Assembly (NCBI GenBank): GCA_947459455.1
Contig: CANHEC010000006.1
Span: 1-16,057, forward strand
Source: Chitinophagaceae bacterium
GTDB taxonomy: Bacteria; Bacteroidota; Bacteroidia; Chitinophagales; Chitinophagaceae
DNA: 16,057 nucleotides
Direction of reading: 5' to 3'
A model generated the notes under the pieces. That model worked only from the letters and a program-made list of their open reading frames with translations, was not told the DNA's origin and ran no database searches. Made by a program: the position numbers and the translations under genes. Within the stretch, counting starts at the first letter, position 1. Every line of letters starts with the position of its first letter. Of this stretch, positions 13,971 through 16,057 are shown one piece after another.

Positions 13971-15955
13971 ATGGGGGGCAATTCTATAAAAACTGAGGTG
14001 CCTTCGCCGGGCGCAGATCGAATATCCATTTTTCCCTGTAAGTAATCTATGCGGCTCCGAATATTATTCCAACCCATTCCTTTGCTGTCCGCCAGTTGCT
14101 GCTTGTCAAAGCCTTTTCCGTCGTCTTCTACGGTTATCTGCAATACTTGATTTTGCATGCTTACCTGTACCAGCGCATGTGTGGCTGCAGCATGTTTCAG
14201 CACATTGCTCAGTAGTTCCTGTACTATACGATACACCGCTATGGATAATTGCTGGCTAACGCTGGCTTGCTGCAGGTGAAGCGACTGGTAGCGTACCTCC
14301 AGAGCGCCGCTATCTGTTACGCTGCTGCAAAAGTCGCTGAGGGCGGCGTCGAGGCCAAACTTCACGAGGCTTTCGGGCATCATGTTGTGGGCTACGCGGC
14401 GCAGCTCGTTGATGGAGCTGTTCAGCATATCCAGGCTTCGTTCAAATGCAGCCTGGTTGTCCGGGGTCATCACCAAGTTATCTCGCATGTGTTGAAATGA
14501 AAATTTGACACCACTGAGCATGCCACCGAGCCCATCGTGCAGGTCTTTGGCCAGTCTGGTCCGCTCCTGCTCTTCGCCCCGCATCAGGGCCTCAGCGGCT
14601 AGTAGTTGTTTATCGGTTTCCAGCTGCTCTATCTGCTGTTGTTGCAGCTGTTGTTTCTGCTTGTAGTTGCGGTAGCCCAGTGCCGAAACGGTGATGAGCA
14701 CCACCGTGGCTGCAATCAGTACATAGTTCAGCAGACTTTTTTTTCTGATACTGATACTTTGTTCGAGCGTTGTTTTTTCGAGGCTTGAGATGCGCTGCAC
14801 CTGTACCTGGTTGTTATACCTCGCTTCGTTCAGCAGCAGGCGGTCGTGGTTTTGGCGCACTACTACTGTATCGCTATAGTTGGCCAGTTGCAGCGCTGCC
14901 TGCCAGGCTTGCTGGTATTGGCCACGGCGTGCAAAGTCGGTGGCAATTTCTCGCAGAATGAATTTCACCTTGGGCATGTAGTTGTACTGCTTCGCCACAT
15001 CCAGTGCTTTTTGCAAGTACCATTTGGCAGAATCGGTCTGGTTCAGACTGCTGAAAGCACGCCCCACTGCCCATGCTTCATCGGCTACATAATACGGGTC
15101 GGCGTACTGCAGGCTTAGCTGGTAGCCCTGCATGTGCTGCTGCAGTGCCTGCGGCCATTGGCCCAATGCTGCATGATACTCGCCGCGGGCATTCAGGCAG
15201 TAGATGTGCGCCAGTTGAAAATAGAAGCGGCTGAGGGTGGATTCAGCCTCCAGCAGTATGCGCTGGCCCTCGCCCATACGCCGCAGCCTGAAAAGTATGG
15301 CCGCCTGGCGTGCCCGGCTTTGGATGAATGCGTTGTGATTAGCTTGTTCCGCATTGCTGCGGTAGTGGTCTACACTGCGTTGCAAAAAGTTAGCCGCTGT
15401 CTGCCAGTCCTGGATGTCGATATACAGAAACGCCATATTGAACCAGGTAGTGATCAGTGCCGAGCTATCCCGCAGTTTTTCAAACTGGCCAATGGCCCGT
15501 TGGTAATACTGCTGTGCCAGGGGTAAATCGTTGAAGAGGCTGTAAGCGATACCCAGGTTGTTTTGCACAGCAGCCAGGCCCCAGGTGCGCCTTTTCGATT
15601 CGGGCAGCGGCAGGTAGGCCTTTTCGGTGGCTTCGTCGCTGGCAATACTGGCAAAGTAGTTTCCCCGGTTGTAATGGATGATGCCTCTTTCCAGCATCAT
15701 ATCGGCTGCCAGCAGAAGATAGCCGCGCTGGCGAGCTTCGCCAATGATGGTTTCAAACAGCTGCACCCCTTTCAACGAATCGTATTCGCACAGCCTGGCC
15801 GCATAAATTTTCAGGTGATCCAGCCGCTGTGAATCGCTGGCTGCCCGGTCGGCTAATCTTTTCAGACTGTCCAGCCCGGCAGTTTGTGCCAGCAGGCAGG
15901 TACTGCATAGCAGCCACCCGCACAGCATCCACCAGCAGCATTTCATTTTGTACAT
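13961..15955 (-). CDS. TPR-containing sensor histidine kinase (HisKA_3/LytS-like)
   Basis: This 664-residue inner-membrane kinase has a signal peptide at about 1-23 (cleavage LLA|QT). A second ATG at codon 4 is equally plausible. TPR-type helical repeats fill 27-380 (for example QNNLGIAYSLFNDLPLAQQY, MAFLYIDIQDWQTAANF). A membrane segment lies at about 409-427, followed by a coiled linker (KQKQQLQQQQIEQLE). The HisKA_3 domain has His473 in LAKDLHDGLGGML, and the HATPase has the N box ELLSNVLKHA, G1 DDGKGF and the GMGWNNIRSR and GTSVFIELP segments. With the signal peptide, the TPRs should lie in the periplasm and sense proteins or peptides, with the kinase in the cytoplasm. It phosphorylates the adjacent response regulator. 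Only about 100 nt of upstream sequence is available and no clear promoter box was found there. Confidence 0.92.
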   Translation of the reverse strand: MYKMKCCWWMLCGWLLCSTCLLAQTAGLDSLKRLADRAASDSQRLDHLKIYAARLCEYDSLKGVQLFETIIGEARQRGYLLLAADMMLERGIIHYNRGNYFASIASDEATEKAYLPLPESKRRTWGLAAVQNNLGIAYSLFNDLPLAQQYYQRAIGQFEKLRDSSALITTWFNMAFLYIDIQDWQTAANFLQRSVDHYRSNAEQANHNAFIQSRARQAAILFRLRRMGEGQRILLEAESTLSRFYFQLAHIYCLNARGEYHAALGQWPQALQQHMQGYQLSLQYADPYYVADEAWAVGRAFSSLNQTDSAKWYLQKALDVAKQYNYMPKVKFILREIATDFARRGQYQQAWQAALQLANYSDTVVVRQNHDRLLLNEARYNNQVQVQRISSLEKTTLEQSISIRKKSLLNYVLIAATVVLITVSALGYRNYKQKQQLQQQQIEQLETDKQLLAAEALMRGEEQERTRLAKDLHDGLGGMLSGVKFSFQHMRDNLVMTPDNQAAFERSLDMLNSSINELRRVAHNMMPESLVKFGLDAALSDFCSSVTDSGALEVRYQSLHLQQASVSQQLSIAVYRIVQELLSNVLKHAAATHALVQVSMQNQVLQITVEDDGKGFDKQQLADSKGMGWNNIRSRIDYLQGKMDIRSAPGEGTSVFIELPPIWP

Positions 15956-16057
15956 AGCAACAAGCTACTGCAAGTTTGTCAATGGACGACCGGCGCCATG
16001 GACCCCCGCAGCTACTACTTACAAAAAATGCAAATAAGTGCGGCTTGCTGCATCCCG

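Overview
The window looks like chromosomal DNA of a Bacteroidota bacterium, probably Chitinophagaceae. The reasons are GC content near 50 percent, genes without clear Shine-Dalgarno sites, one good match to the Bacteroidetes -7 promoter box (TAnnTTTG), TPR-plus-HisKA_3 sensor kinases, a PPC-like adhesin domain, and Sec-exported 'tail-fibre' proteins built from VGIGT..P...LHV modules. The genus is an inference. No RNA gene, CRISPR array, transposase or phage head/packaging gene is visible.

Left part (1-3607), housekeeping: the 3' end of an unrecognised gene, a small exported PepSY/BLIP-like protein closed by a strong terminator, a complete FabH-type ketoacyl-ACP synthase III, and asparaginyl-tRNA synthetase on the opposite strand. 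A symmetrical terminator separates the convergent fabH and asnS. The 232-417 gap shows nothing recognisable.

Centre (3700-9492, minus strand), a fibre operon read from 9492 down to 3793: a secreted protein of unknown function with a Pro-rich linker; a 589-aa fibre with a YadA-like 14-residue-repeat head and a C-terminal endosialidase-type (S74) chaperone; a 422-aa fibre with a shorter head of the same kind but an unrelated beta-rich tip; a relic of an S74 domain; and a short fibre ending in a phage tail-collar domain, followed by a terminator. Gaps between intact genes at the operon start are 9 and 27 nt.

Right part (9644-15955), regulation and one more fibre: a plus-strand TPR histidine kinase interrupted by an in-frame TAG; a minus-strand PPC-like/S74 fibre convergent with it; and, upstream of that fibre on the same strand, an intact paralogous TPR histidine kinase overlapping a NarL/LuxR-type response regulator by 10 nt. 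The two kinases share an almost interchangeable transmitter region but have diverged sensors.

Working model (inference): a cell-surface or periplasmic set of trimeric fibres using phage-style folding chaperones, whose expression is controlled by one or two kinases through a single response regulator. The locus shows modular evolution: change in head-repeat number, replacement of a tip with the old C-terminal domain left behind, a domain-internal tandem duplication, and loss or near-loss of one kinase.
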